Shown here: piece after piece, positions 15,852 to 24,554 of the stretch | Position numbering within the stretch: the stretch's first letter is position 1 | Layout: each line of letters begins with the position of its first letter | The notes under the pieces: model-generated | Databases searched by the model: none | What the model saw: only the letters and a program-made list of their open reading frames with translations | Told to the model about the DNA's origin: nothing | Made by a program: the position numbers and the translations under genes | NCBI RefSeq assembly: GCF_021354595.1 | Contig: NZ_JADWYJ010000002.1 | Location: 186,001 to 250,000, forward strand | DNA length: 64,000 nt | Source of the DNA: Maribellus sp. CM-23 | GTDB taxonomy: Bacteria; Bacteroidota; Bacteroidia; Bacteroidales; Prolixibacteraceae | Reading direction: 5' to 3'

Positions 15852-16019
15852 AATTATAAAATTTAAAAGTTGTTGATTTTTCTGCCATATAAAGATACTA
15901 TTATTGAAAGACTAATAAAAAGTGATGTCGTCGTATTTATCAAAAGTTTCAAAAGCATTCTTAACCAAACCTCTGAAATATTATATTTAAGCATTATTTT
16001 AGTCACCAAAACCTAATGA

Positions 16020-17552
16020 ATGGAAACTAATGTTAATAATTTGAGAAAAGATAGCAAAGAAATAAACGTGCAGCGTTTGCTTATATATATATATTCTCCA
16101 AACAATGAATTAGAAATCATTAATAGAATTCCCAAATCATTCCTGAATAAATACGATTATGAAATTCTTTATATTGATGACGCTCCGACCGATGAAGCAT
16201 ACTTAGAATCTTATAAAAAGATAGATAAGCTATATTCATTAAACATAAACTTCTTACACAATCCAGTAAGACAAAACTATGGTGACAATCTTAAATTAGG
16301 GTTTGAATATGCTATTCAAAACAATTTTGACTTCGTTGTACTGCTCCACGGAAGTGGTGATTTCGATCCCGAGCTTATTGAAAAATTAATACTGCCTCTT
16401 GGTGACGATAATGTTCATATGATTATTGGCTCAAGATTTATCCACAATTCTCCATTTAAGAATCTCAAAAAAAGCTGGTTAAAATTACTTGGGAACAGAC
16501 TGTTCACTTCAATACAAAACTATTTACTTCATACAACGCTAACCGACTTTCACTCTGGTTATAGAGCATTTAAGGTGAATACCCTAAGAGAAATACCTTT
16601 CAGAACAAATGACGGAAGCTATCTATTCGACAGTCAAATTATCATTCAACACATAATTGCCCAAAAAAGTATTTCAGAAGTAGCAATTCCATATTATTCA
16701 GGGAAAAACATTTATTTAAGAAATGGAATCAAATATGGAATTGAAGGATTAAAGACAACCATTGCAAGTAAATTACACAAGCTTTCAATTTTTTATAAAC
16801 GGGAATTTGATTTAGAGCCTCCTTCTGAAGAATACTCTCTTAAATTGGGATATGTTTCATCGCACTCGTTAGCAATAGACCGGATTGAGCCGAATAAACG
16901 GATATTAGATATTGGCGGAGGCCAAGGCAGAATTGCCAAAGAATTAAAACAAAAAGGCTGCCTTGTTACCGGAATCGACCGTTGTGAGTTAAAGTATAAA
17001 GAAAATTATAGTTCATTTTATAAACGTGATCTTGATTTCATAACCTTTGATTTTGAGATACATCAATTCGATTATGTTCTATTGCTCGATATTATTGAAC
17101 ATCTTTCTAACCCCGAGTTTTTCATGGATACACTTAGAGAGCAATTTCTATTATCAAAACCAACCATTATTATAACCACTCCCAATATTGCTTTTTTTAT
17201 TACGCGTCTTCAACTGCTTTTTGGGAAGTTTAACTACGGAAAGGAAGGAATCCTGGACAAAACACATAAAAGATTGTTTACATTTAAAACCCTTAGAAGA
17301 TCACTTTTGCAATGCGGTTATCAAGTAAAAACTCAACAGGGAATACCCGCACCTTTTCCCAAAGCACTCGGCTTAAATATCATAGGCAAAACATTATTAG
17401 GTATTAATAGATTACTAATCGTTCTTAGTAAATCACTTTTTGCTTATCAGATATACATGGAAGTTAGCCCGACTCCGGTAGTTAAAGCACTTCTCGATCA
17501 AACGATTGAAAAGAGTAATCAAAAAAAACAAACCATCGTTACACCCAATTAA
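16020..17552 (+). CDS. Family 2 glycosyltransferase fused to SAM methyltransferase
   Basis: Of 510 residues, ~15-235 are a GT2 domain of the dolichol-phosphate-mannose-synthase kind (YIDDAPTDE, HGSGDFDPE near the DxD position, GSRF, then DFHSGYRAFK). Residues ~270-430 are a class I methyltransferase with the SAM-binding ILDIGGGQGRIA motif and FDYVLLLDIIEHL. A hydrophobic stretch lies near the C-terminus. It probably modifies a cell-envelope glycan or lipid carrier; substrates are unknown. AT-rich relative to most of the window. It is 8 bp from the next gene, so the pair forms an operon with the GT39 protein. Confidence 0.85.
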   Translation: METNVNNLRKDSKEINVQRLLIYIYSPNNELEIINRIPKSFLNKYDYEILYIDDAPTDEAYLESYKKIDKLYSLNINFLHNPVRQNYGDNLKLGFEYAIQNNFDFVVLLHGSGDFDPELIEKLILPLGDDNVHMIIGSRFIHNSPFKNLKKSWLKLLGNRLFTSIQNYLLHTTLTDFHSGYRAFKVNTLREIPFRTNDGSYLFDSQIIIQHIIAQKSISEVAIPYYSGKNIYLRNGIKYGIEGLKTTIASKLHKLSIFYKREFDLEPPSEEYSLKLGYVSSHSLAIDRIEPNKRILDIGGGQGRIAKELKQKGCLVTGIDRCELKYKENYSSFYKRDLDFITFDFEIHQFDYVLLLDIIEHLSNPEFFMDTLREQFLLSKPTIIITTPNIAFFITRLQLLFGKFNYGKEGILDKTHKRLFTFKTLRRSLLQCGYQVKTQQGIPAPFPKALGLNIIGKTLLGINRLLIVLSKSLFAYQIYMEVSPTPVVKALLDQTIEKSNQKKQTIVTPN

Positions 17553-17560
17553 TTATTACC

Positions 17561-20173
17561 ATGCAAAAGCAACGTTTCGACAAACTAAAAAAGACAATTC
17601 GATTGGATGAGACCGCACTCAGAAATATATTTCTGGCTTTAGCCATTTCGTCTTTAATTGTGATGGTATGGGCCAGCAGGACTTCTGCAATTTCAGGGGA
17701 TGAACATAAATATATTGTTCAGGCAGAGAAGGTATATAATTACTTTGCATCAAAGGGTGAAGATAAGTCTGCAATTAAAAAGGTTGGCATCGATCCTCAG
17801 CACTATAACAGCCAATCGTTTGATGTTATTATTTACACGCTGGACAAATGGATGAATATTAAAGATACGTTCAGATTCCGACACCAAATGAATGCAATTA
17901 CCGGATGGTTGGTGATTTTCTTCGCCGCCATGATTGCAATTGACATAGCTGGCTTCAAGTTAGGAATCCTGACCTTTATACTTTTGCTCGCCTCCCCTCG
18001 GATAATCGGTCACTCATTTAATAATCACCGAGACATTCCTCTTGCGCTTTCATTTGTTTTTACAATATATTTCTTAAACCAGTTTAATAAGCAATACCCC
18101 AAAATATCCATTAAATATGGAATACTCATAGTAATTGGTGTTGCTTCTGCGTTCAGTTTAAGACTGGCAGGAGGAGTTCTTTTAACCGCATTTGTTAGTT
18201 TTTTTGTACTGGCCAATCACTTTTACCAAAACACTTTTCGCAATTTATTCAAGAAACATACAATTAAAATATTTTTACGGCTTTGCATCGCAGTTTTAGT
18301 TTTTATTATAGCCGGCTACTTTTTAGGAATTTTAATCTGGCCTTTTGGACTTGAAGATCCCATAAAGAACTCTCTTGAAGTTTTTAAGGCATCCTCCGAC
18401 CTTCAGGTTTATTTACAACAGTTATTTGATGGAAAAAATATTCGATCAGATTCTATCCCATGGTACTACACACCAAAATTTATGCTATTGACAACTCCAG
18501 TAATTATAATAATCGGATTTGTTATTTCATTTTTTATTGTACTTGCTAAAAAGCTAAGAAATATAGATATTTTATTTTTCATTGTTTTTATAACAGGCAT
18601 TGCTCCTCTCGTTTACACCTCTATTTTTACCAAAAGTGACTATGGTGGCTGGAGACATTTTCTTTTTGTGTATCCATTTATTGTCATCTTGTCTGCCTAT
18701 GGCATTTGGGGCCTGATAAATCTCTCAAAACATAAGACCTATCGAATAATTATCATTAGCATGATATCCATATCAATCCTGATTCCCTTTACTTTTAACG
18801 TTAAGAATCATCCTTATCAATATGTCTACTTTAATGAACTACAAGGAGGCGTAAAAAACGCCTACAAATATTATGAAACAGACTATTCCTGCAATGGAGT
18901 TCTAGCCGGCTCTGAATGGCTAATTGAAAATGTACTGGCAAATCGAGAAGAAGAACAAATTCTGAAGATTGCTACCAATTATAGCCCGGCAGCTAAAGAG
19001 TATTTTAGTGGATTTTCTGAGCAAACAGAATTACAGTATACCAGGTATTACGAGAAATCAAAAAGAAATTGGGATTATGCCGTATATTACTGCGCATACA
19101 TTTCAGCTTACCAACTTCAAAACAATCTATGGCCTCCCAAAGGAACTATTTATACTAAAGAAGTAGGAGGTTTTCCAATTGCTGCCGTAGTAAAAAGAGT
19201 CTCTCACGAAGATTACGAAGGGTTTGAAGCACTCAAAAAACGTAGACTTCCGGAAGCCAAACAGCACTTTCGCAATTTTTTAGCCTTGTACCCCGAAAGT
19301 GAGGAAGTTCTGGAAGGGTATTCCCGTGCATTTTTAATGGAACGGAACTTAGATTCTACGCTTTATTACGCAGACCAATCGCTGGCCTACAATCCCCGGC
19401 AAATGGGCGCTCTTTTATTGAAAGCCTCTGCCTTGAATACAAAAAAAGAATACAACGAAGCTTTAATAGTGGCAAACGAAATGTCGGAAATAAAGAGTGA
19501 CTTTCCCGAGGGACTTTTCCAAAAAGGTTTTGCGCTGAAAAACCTGAACCAGCCCAACGAAGCACTAAAAGCATTTCAACAAGCCATTGCACACAAAAAA
19601 GATTACAACCAGGCTTACCTGCAAATGGGTGAAATCCTTATCAATTATAAAAACTACAAAAAAGCCATTGACATATACGACCAGTTGTTAAAAGAAAGTC
19701 CGAACGACCTGTATGCAAAAGCATACAAGGCCAAAAGCCTTCAACTTTCGGGCGACAACATACAGGCTGAAAGTATTATCAACTCACTACCGGCAGCCAA
19801 CCAGAACAACGTGGAAGTGGTGAAAGTTAAATGCCGAATTGCTTTGGCAAAAAATGACCTCGCAACAGCGGCCAACTTCATAAACATGGCGCGTTTTATT
19901 AATAATGATGCCGACTTGTTTGCACTGCGGGCAAAATTTGTTTTGGCGCAAAATAACCGGCCACAGGCTGAAGCCTTTCTGAAACAAGCGGCTGAACTGG
20001 ATCCGATTAATAGAGAAGTACAGGAACTGATGAAACTCGCGCAGCCTGCCGGAGGTCCGCAAATAACACAACAGGCGGCCGGAGATCAAGCCAAAACAAA
20101 GGAGCAGCAGTCGGTTATGTTTCAAAAGCCTAAACCGAAGAAAACCAGTCCGATTGCCTTCCCGAAACGATAG
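17561..20173 (+). CDS. GT39-like membrane glycosyltransferase with C-terminal TPR domain
   Basis: The 870 residues begin with a GT-C/GT39 (PMT/ArnT-like) membrane domain (~20-430, about ten hydrophobic segments) carrying the acidic SGDEHKY motif in the first extracytoplasmic loop. A soluble part follows, and from ~550 to ~800 there are at least six tetratricopeptide repeats, then a QA-rich tail. It likely transfers sugar from a lipid carrier; the GT2 neighbour may make that carrier. The coding sequence is AT-rich to about 19230 and clearly more GC-rich over the TPR part, suggesting a fusion of parts with different histories. Confidence 0.85.
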   Translation: MQKQRFDKLKKTIRLDETALRNIFLALAISSLIVMVWASRTSAISGDEHKYIVQAEKVYNYFASKGEDKSAIKKVGIDPQHYNSQSFDVIIYTLDKWMNIKDTFRFRHQMNAITGWLVIFFAAMIAIDIAGFKLGILTFILLLASPRIIGHSFNNHRDIPLALSFVFTIYFLNQFNKQYPKISIKYGILIVIGVASAFSLRLAGGVLLTAFVSFFVLANHFYQNTFRNLFKKHTIKIFLRLCIAVLVFIIAGYFLGILIWPFGLEDPIKNSLEVFKASSDLQVYLQQLFDGKNIRSDSIPWYYTPKFMLLTTPVIIIIGFVISFFIVLAKKLRNIDILFFIVFITGIAPLVYTSIFTKSDYGGWRHFLFVYPFIVILSAYGIWGLINLSKHKTYRIIIISMISISILIPFTFNVKNHPYQYVYFNELQGGVKNAYKYYETDYSCNGVLAGSEWLIENVLANREEEQILKIATNYSPAAKEYFSGFSEQTELQYTRYYEKSKRNWDYAVYYCAYISAYQLQNNLWPPKGTIYTKEVGGFPIAAVVKRVSHEDYEGFEALKKRRLPEAKQHFRNFLALYPESEEVLEGYSRAFLMERNLDSTLYYADQSLAYNPRQMGALLLKASALNTKKEYNEALIVANEMSEIKSDFPEGLFQKGFALKNLNQPNEALKAFQQAIAHKKDYNQAYLQMGEILINYKNYKKAIDIYDQLLKESPNDLYAKAYKAKSLQLSGDNIQAESIINSLPAANQNNVEVVKVKCRIALAKNDLATAANFINMARFINNDADLFALRAKFVLAQNNRPQAEAFLKQAAELDPINREVQELMKLAQPAGGPQITQQAAGDQAKTKEQQSVMFQKPKPKKTSPIAFPKR

Positions 20174-20404
20174 ACAAACCAAATCGTCTGGAAATACATA
20201 GGTTAAAGCTGAATGAAATTCAAAAGAAGGATTCAGACAATGAGGTGTGAGTATTGAGTAGCAAGATAAGAGTAGTAAGAATTAATAATTTTAGATACTT
20301 AGTACTCTTATCTTTGTTCTCAAAACTGTAGTAAAAATTTATCGAAACGAAAGTAGCTGCAATAAAATTACAGGGATTTAACCGCTATCTAGTAATGCCC
20401 CGGT

Positions 20405-20962
20405 CTACTGGTGCTCGGTGCAAAAATTCTCAGGAAATTTTCCTTTGATACCTTTTTTGCGGTAGTAATCTTTCATTCGGTTGATGTCGGCCGTGGCATC
20501 GTCGGTAAGCTCCATTCGCTCACCGGTGGAAATGGTTTTACTGCCCCAGTCGAAACTTCCCAGGTAAACCGGAATACCCGTTTCCCGGGCAATTATATGA
20601 AAACCGGCTTTCCACTTTTTTGTAAAAGCCCTTGTCCCTTCGGGTGTTAGTGCCAAATGAACGTAATCGTGTTCGTTTATCAGCTGAATGGTTTGACGAA
20701 TCACGTTGGCTCCGCGGGAACGGTCGATCGGAAGTCCTCCCATTTTTTTCACAAAATAGCCAAAAGGCCAAAAAAAGAACTCCTTTTTCACCAGGACATT
20801 TGCCTTTTTTCCGGCGGAAGTATAATACAACCACGAAATAACAAAATCCCAGGCACTGGTGTGCGGCACTCCGATTATTATACATTTCGGAACGTCAGGA
20901 ATTCCTTCGTAAACTCCCTTCCACCCCATCAGTTTCATTATAAATTTGCTAAGTCTCTTCAT
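20405..20962 (-). CDS. PlsC-like 1-acylglycerol-3-phosphate acyltransferase family protein
   Basis: The 185 residues show acyltransferase block I as PHTSAWDF (variant of H-x4-D) and a block III-like PEGTR. Short soluble acyltransferases of this kind acylate lysophospholipid-type acceptors at the inner membrane; the exact acceptor is not readable. It lies 13 bp after the B3/4 gene on the same strand, probably one transcript. No signal peptide. Confidence 0.85.
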   Translation of the reverse strand: MKRLSKFIMKLMGWKGVYEGIPDVPKCIIIGVPHTSAWDFVISWLYYTSAGKKANVLVKKEFFFWPFGYFVKKMGGLPIDRSRGANVIRQTIQLINEHDYVHLALTPEGTRAFTKKWKAGFHIIARETGIPVYLGSFDWGSKTISTGERMELTDDATADINRMKDYYRKKGIKGKFPENFCTEHQ

Positions 20963-20975
20963 CTCATTCTAATTG

Positions 20976-21641
20976 TTAATTCTCAACCGTCTTAATTTCA
21001 AAATTAGTTGCATCCGCGTATTCTTCCAATAACTTTTGGGCCAAAACCGTAGCTTCGGCAAGCACCTCCGAGGCTGCATAGTCAATAATGATCATCAGAA
21101 AGCGTTTGGTTTCTGCCGTAACACTTGTTCGTACCGAATCGCTGGTGGGTGTACCGAAAGCACCCCGGTCGTCCCTGAAAACCGGCATGTATTCAATGTT
21201 CAGTACTCCCCTTCCGATTCCCTCGTAAGGTTCATCTTCGACTCCAATGCCAAAAACGATCATTCCCTGAACCTTCTCAGCATCGTAGCCCCCTATCGAG
21301 AACCCGGTAGAAATTGAAACCAGGTTCAGGCAATCAACCACGTTATTTACCTGGTACAATTCTCCGCGGTTTACCACCCGTCTCAACAATGCCTCGGCCG
21401 ACAAACGATAACGTGCCGGATCTTTTCCACATGCTTTGTAAGCTTTTCGTGAGGATGCAATAGAAGGCATCTGACTAATGTCTTCTATTTTCAGCTGCGA
21501 TTGAAGATCCAGAATTTTAGCTTCAATCCGGCGCCACAATTCGTCATTTTTCTCCACTGTACGAACATCGCATTCAATACACGATAGTTTCAATCCAGGA
21601 ACTTTTAACGCTAATTCTGATGAAATGCTAATTGCAGGCAT
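20976..21641 (-). CDS. B3/4 domain protein
   Basis: The 221 residues match the stand-alone B3/4 domain found in the phenylalanyl-tRNA synthetase beta chain. Features are PSIASSRKAYKACGKDPARYR, split over about 80-100, the central NRGELYQVNNVVDCLNL region and the C-terminal TPTSDSVRTSVT segment. Free-standing versions may act in tRNA editing or quality control (family suggestion, not proven). First gene of a two-gene unit with the acyltransferase. Confidence 0.85.
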   Translation of the reverse strand: MPAISISSELALKVPGLKLSCIECDVRTVEKNDELWRRIEAKILDLQSQLKIEDISQMPSIASSRKAYKACGKDPARYRLSAEALLRRVVNRGELYQVNNVVDCLNLVSISTGFSIGGYDAEKVQGMIVFGIGVEDEPYEGIGRGVLNIEYMPVFRDDRGAFGTPTSDSVRTSVTAETKRFLMIIIDYAASEVLAEATVLAQKLLEEYADATNFEIKTVEN

Positions 21642-21860
21642 AAGAACATTTGTGATTTCTGTCTGATAAAATAATGCTCAAAACTAATATTCTGGTTCGA
21701 CTTTCATGATTATTATTCAACGAAAAAGCCATAACTTTTTTTAACATTAAACGAATAAACATGTAAGCGGTTTTGGTACCAAATTTGTTTTATGGAGGCG
21801 AACTATCAACAAACATTTATTTAACTTACACGATAATAACAAATTAAAAAGAGAAAGATC

Positions 21861-22385
21861 ATGAAACACGTAATTCTAATTGTTTTAATTCTTGGGGCCT
21901 CTTTCGTCTTGCAGGCCCAGGAGAAGGAGTTGACACGAAAAGAAAAAAAGGCGAAAATAGAAGCAGAAAAGAAAGAGAAAGTTAAACAACTGATCTCGGA
22001 TAAAACCTGGAGGTTTAATGCCGACAGAATGTTGCCATCCAATGGTCCGAGCAAAACACTGGTTACCGACTACCGGGTAGATTTACTTTCCGACAAAATT
22101 GAGTCTTATCTGCCATTTTTTGGAAGAGCTTACAAAGCTGAATATGGAAGTAGCAACTCTCCGCTTGATTTTAAAGGAGAAATTGACAGCTACAATATTC
22201 AGGATTGGAAAAAAGGAGGCTGGATTGTAAATTTCAATGTAAAAAACAAAAGCGATTTTATGCAATTTACCTTCACCATTGCATTTTCCGGCTCGGCAAC
22301 ACTAAGTGTAAACAGTACCGACAGGGCACACATATCCTACCAGGGAGAAATTACAGAAATTGCAAAAGACAAGAAAGAAAAATAG
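21861..22385 (+). CDS. DUF4251 envelope protein
   Basis: The 174 residues have a signal peptide cleaved near LQAQ, a lysine/glutamate-rich linker (RKEKKAKIEAEKKEK) and a DUF4251 domain from about residue 48 (FNADRMLPSNGPSK, YLPFFGRAY, then the INFNVKN-like strand region). Function unknown; the family is restricted to Bacteroidota. Monocistronic, with its own terminator just after the stop. Confidence 0.9.
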   Translation: MKHVILIVLILGASFVLQAQEKELTRKEKKAKIEAEKKEKVKQLISDKTWRFNADRMLPSNGPSKTLVTDYRVDLLSDKIESYLPFFGRAYKAEYGSSNSPLDFKGEIDSYNIQDWKKGGWIVNFNVKNKSDFMQFTFTIAFSGSATLSVNSTDRAHISYQGEITEIAKDKKEK

Positions 22386-22389
22386 AAAG

Positions 22390-22414
22390 GGAATCCGTCA
22401 GGATTCCTTTTTTT
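22390..22414 (+). terminator. Terminator of the DUF4251 gene
   Basis: GGAATCC (22390-22396) pairs with GGATTCC (22401-22407) around GTCA, followed by seven Ts. It overlaps the 3' end of the convergent sfsA gene. Confidence 0.8.
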
Positions 22415-23105
22415 ATATTTCGTACGGAAGTTTCCGAACCAACCGTATTTCAGCGGGTGTAACCCAAGCCTGCATAGGAATTACTTCCACTCCAGCGTTT
22501 ACAGCCTCTTTTAATGCTGCTGCATAATCCGGGTCAATGTCCGCTGCCGGAGCAAAAACATTTACGTCGCTGCGCTGAACAATGTACAGCATTACTGCCC
22601 GCATTCCCTGCTTTTTTACTTCCATCAATGTTTTCAGGTGCTTTTGTCCGCGGGTTGTTACCGCATCCGGAAACAAAGCGTACTCCCCTTCTTTCAGCGA
22701 AACATTCTTTACTTCCACAAAACATTTTTCGGTATCGTTCTCTGCAAAAATATCAAAGCGCGAATCGCCAAACTTTACTTCCCGCTGAACTTTTGTATAT
22801 CCTTCCAGCCCCGGAATCTCTCCTGCGGAAATAGCTTCATAGGCCAGCAAGTTAGGATTCGATGTGTTTATCCCTACCCAACTCCCGTTTATTTTGATCA
22901 TTTCCCAGGTAAAGCGGGTCTTGCGTTTTGGGTCGTTTGCCGGCGAAAGATAAACTTCAGCACCTTCTTCCAGGCAGCTTTTCATGGTTCCGGAATTGGT
23001 GCAATGTGCCGTCACCACCGAACCATCATCAAGCCTTACATCTGCCAGAAAGCGTTTGTAACGTTTAATCAGCGTTCCGTGTACCAGTTTTGTCTTGAAT
23101 AGCAT
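22413..23105 (-). CDS. sfsA: SfsA family nuclease-like DNA-binding protein
   Basis: About 230 residues. SfsA features are visible: the N-terminal OB-like LVHGTLIKRYKRFLADV, HCTNSGTMKSC, and the C-terminal nuclease-like FDIFAENDTEKCFVEVKNV and FPDAVTTRGQKHL. Known as sugar fermentation stimulation protein; the biochemical role remains unsettled. ATG 23105 is chosen because the upstream extension would need a TTG start and adds nine residues absent from the usual family start. Confidence 0.92.
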   Translation of the reverse strand: MLFKTKLVHGTLIKRYKRFLADVRLDDGSVVTAHCTNSGTMKSCLEEGAEVYLSPANDPKRKTRFTWEMIKINGSWVGINTSNPNLLAYEAISAGEIPGLEGYTKVQREVKFGDSRFDIFAENDTEKCFVEVKNVSLKEGEYALFPDAVTTRGQKHLKTLMEVKKQGMRAVMLYIVQRSDVNVFAPAADIDPDYAAALKEAVNAGVEVIPMQAWVTPAEIRLVRKLPYEI

Positions 23106-23125
23106 GGCGAAAAGTAGTTTAAAGT

Positions 23126-23160
23126 TCAAAGTTGAGAGTTCAAAGTTAAGTTCAGGATAA
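23126..23160. repeat. Low-complexity AGTTCAAAGT spacer repeats
   Basis: Tandem-like copies of AAGTTCAAAGTT/GAGAGTTCAAAG lie between sfsA and tsaD. The same words in inverted orientation (ACTTTGAACTC) occur at 52660-52695 before the EamA gene, suggesting a dispersed spacer element. Confidence 0.45.
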
Positions 23161-23257
23161 AAGCTTGCAGCTCGTAGCTATATGCTGATTTAAGCATTGA
23201 AGCACTTCCGTATTAGAGCATTGACTCAGTCCTTCCGTCCTTCAACTCCTCAGTCCT

Positions 23258-24286
23258 TTACAACTGAGTCCGGGCAAACGGAACCGTGTTCTGTCCGACA
23301 AATTCCTGTTTCAGAAACTTGTAATAACCGGTTATGGCAATCATCGCAGCGTTGTCCATGGTGTATTCAAACTTTGGAATGATCAGGTTCCACCGGTGTT
23401 TTTTGGCATTTTCAACCAAGGCATTTCGCAAACCCGAGTTGGCAGAAACGCCACCGGCAACGGTTATTTCCCTCACCCCCGTTTCGTTGGCTGCCTTTTT
23501 TAGTTTGGCCAGCAGTATTTCAATAATGGTGTATTGGAGAGAGGCACACAAATCGGCCTTGTTTTCTTCCACAAAATGCTCGTTCTTTTTCAGTTCATCC
23601 CGCAGAAAATACAGGAAATTGGTTTTTAGGCCACTGAAACTGTAATCGAGCCCCGGTATTCGCGGGCGGCTAAACTCGAAACGTAGCGGGTTGCCTTCTT
23701 TTGCCAGCTTGTCAACATGAGGTCCTCCCGGGTATGGAAGTCCCATAACTTTGGCACATTTGTCAAAAGCCTCGCCGGCTGCATCGTCGATGGTTTGCCC
23801 GATCACTTCCATGTCAAGGTAATCGCGCACCAGTATAATCTGTGAATTTCCACCCGATACCAGCAAGCACAAAAACGGGAATTTGGGAGGATTGAATTCC
23901 ACCCCGTTTTCTTTGATAAACAGCGCCAGTACGTGTCCCTGCAGGTGGTTTACCTCAATCAGCGGAACGTTCATTGCAAGCGAAAAACCTTTGGCAAACG
24001 AAGTTCCAACCAAAAGCGAACCTAACAAGCCCGGCCCCCGTGTAAAAGCAACCGCAGAAACCGCAGACCGGTCGATACCTGCACGTTTGATCGCCAACTC
24101 AACCACCGGAATTATATTTTGCTGATGGGCGCGCGAAGCCAGTTCTGGCACCACTCCCCCATATTCCTCGTGTACTTTTTGGCTGGCCACCACGTTCGAT
24201 AAAATCACTCCGTCGCGAATAACTGCAGCCGAGGTATCGTCGCACGAAGATTCAATACCCAATATTGTAATTCCTTTATTTTCCAT
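23258..24286 (-). CDS. tsaD: tRNA N6-adenosine threonylcarbamoyltransferase
   Basis: Catalyses the last step of t6A37 synthesis on ANN-decoding tRNAs, with TsaB, TsaE and the TsaC/Sua5 product. 342 residues, full length. GIESSCDDTS opens the ASKHA ATPase fold; H114-xxx-H118 (HLQGH) binds the metal; VSGGNSQI, AGEAFDKCAK, PYPGGP and C-terminal TMDNAAMIA are family motifs. Divergent from the TamB gene, which is a common Bacteroidota arrangement. Confidence 0.97.
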   Translation of the reverse strand: MENKGITILGIESSCDDTSAAVIRDGVILSNVVASQKVHEEYGGVVPELASRAHQQNIIPVVELAIKRAGIDRSAVSAVAFTRGPGLLGSLLVGTSFAKGFSLAMNVPLIEVNHLQGHVLALFIKENGVEFNPPKFPFLCLLVSGGNSQIILVRDYLDMEVIGQTIDDAAGEAFDKCAKVMGLPYPGGPHVDKLAKEGNPLRFEFSRPRIPGLDYSFSGLKTNFLYFLRDELKKNEHFVEENKADLCASLQYTIIEILLAKLKKAANETGVREITVAGGVSANSGLRNALVENAKKHRWNLIIPKFEYTMDNAAMIAITGYYKFLKQEFVGQNTVPFARTQL

Positions 24287-24425
24287 TTGTTACTTGTACT
24301 TTTTGCTGACTCCTGTATCAACTTCTAAACTTTCTACCGGTTTACAAATATTTTACACAGTATTTAAATATCTGTAATTTCTGTTTTTACGTTCTAATAA
24401 AACAAGAACAAACGCCCTCGGTTTA

Positions 24426-24433
24426 TATCTTTG
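24426..24433 (+). promoter_or_regulatory. -7 promoter box for the TamB gene
   Basis: TATCTTTG is a perfect match to TAnnTTTG, placing a transcription start near 24440. No good -33 TTG is seen at the usual distance. Confidence 0.5.
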
Positions 24434-24554
24434 CGTTATTAAAAACGATTCGTTCATAAAAGAATAAATTCGCATTGAATTTATAGTCCGAAAAAGGGTA
24501 TGTTCGTTTAAAAATTGCAAAATTATTAAAAAAGGCTGGAAAATATTCATCATC

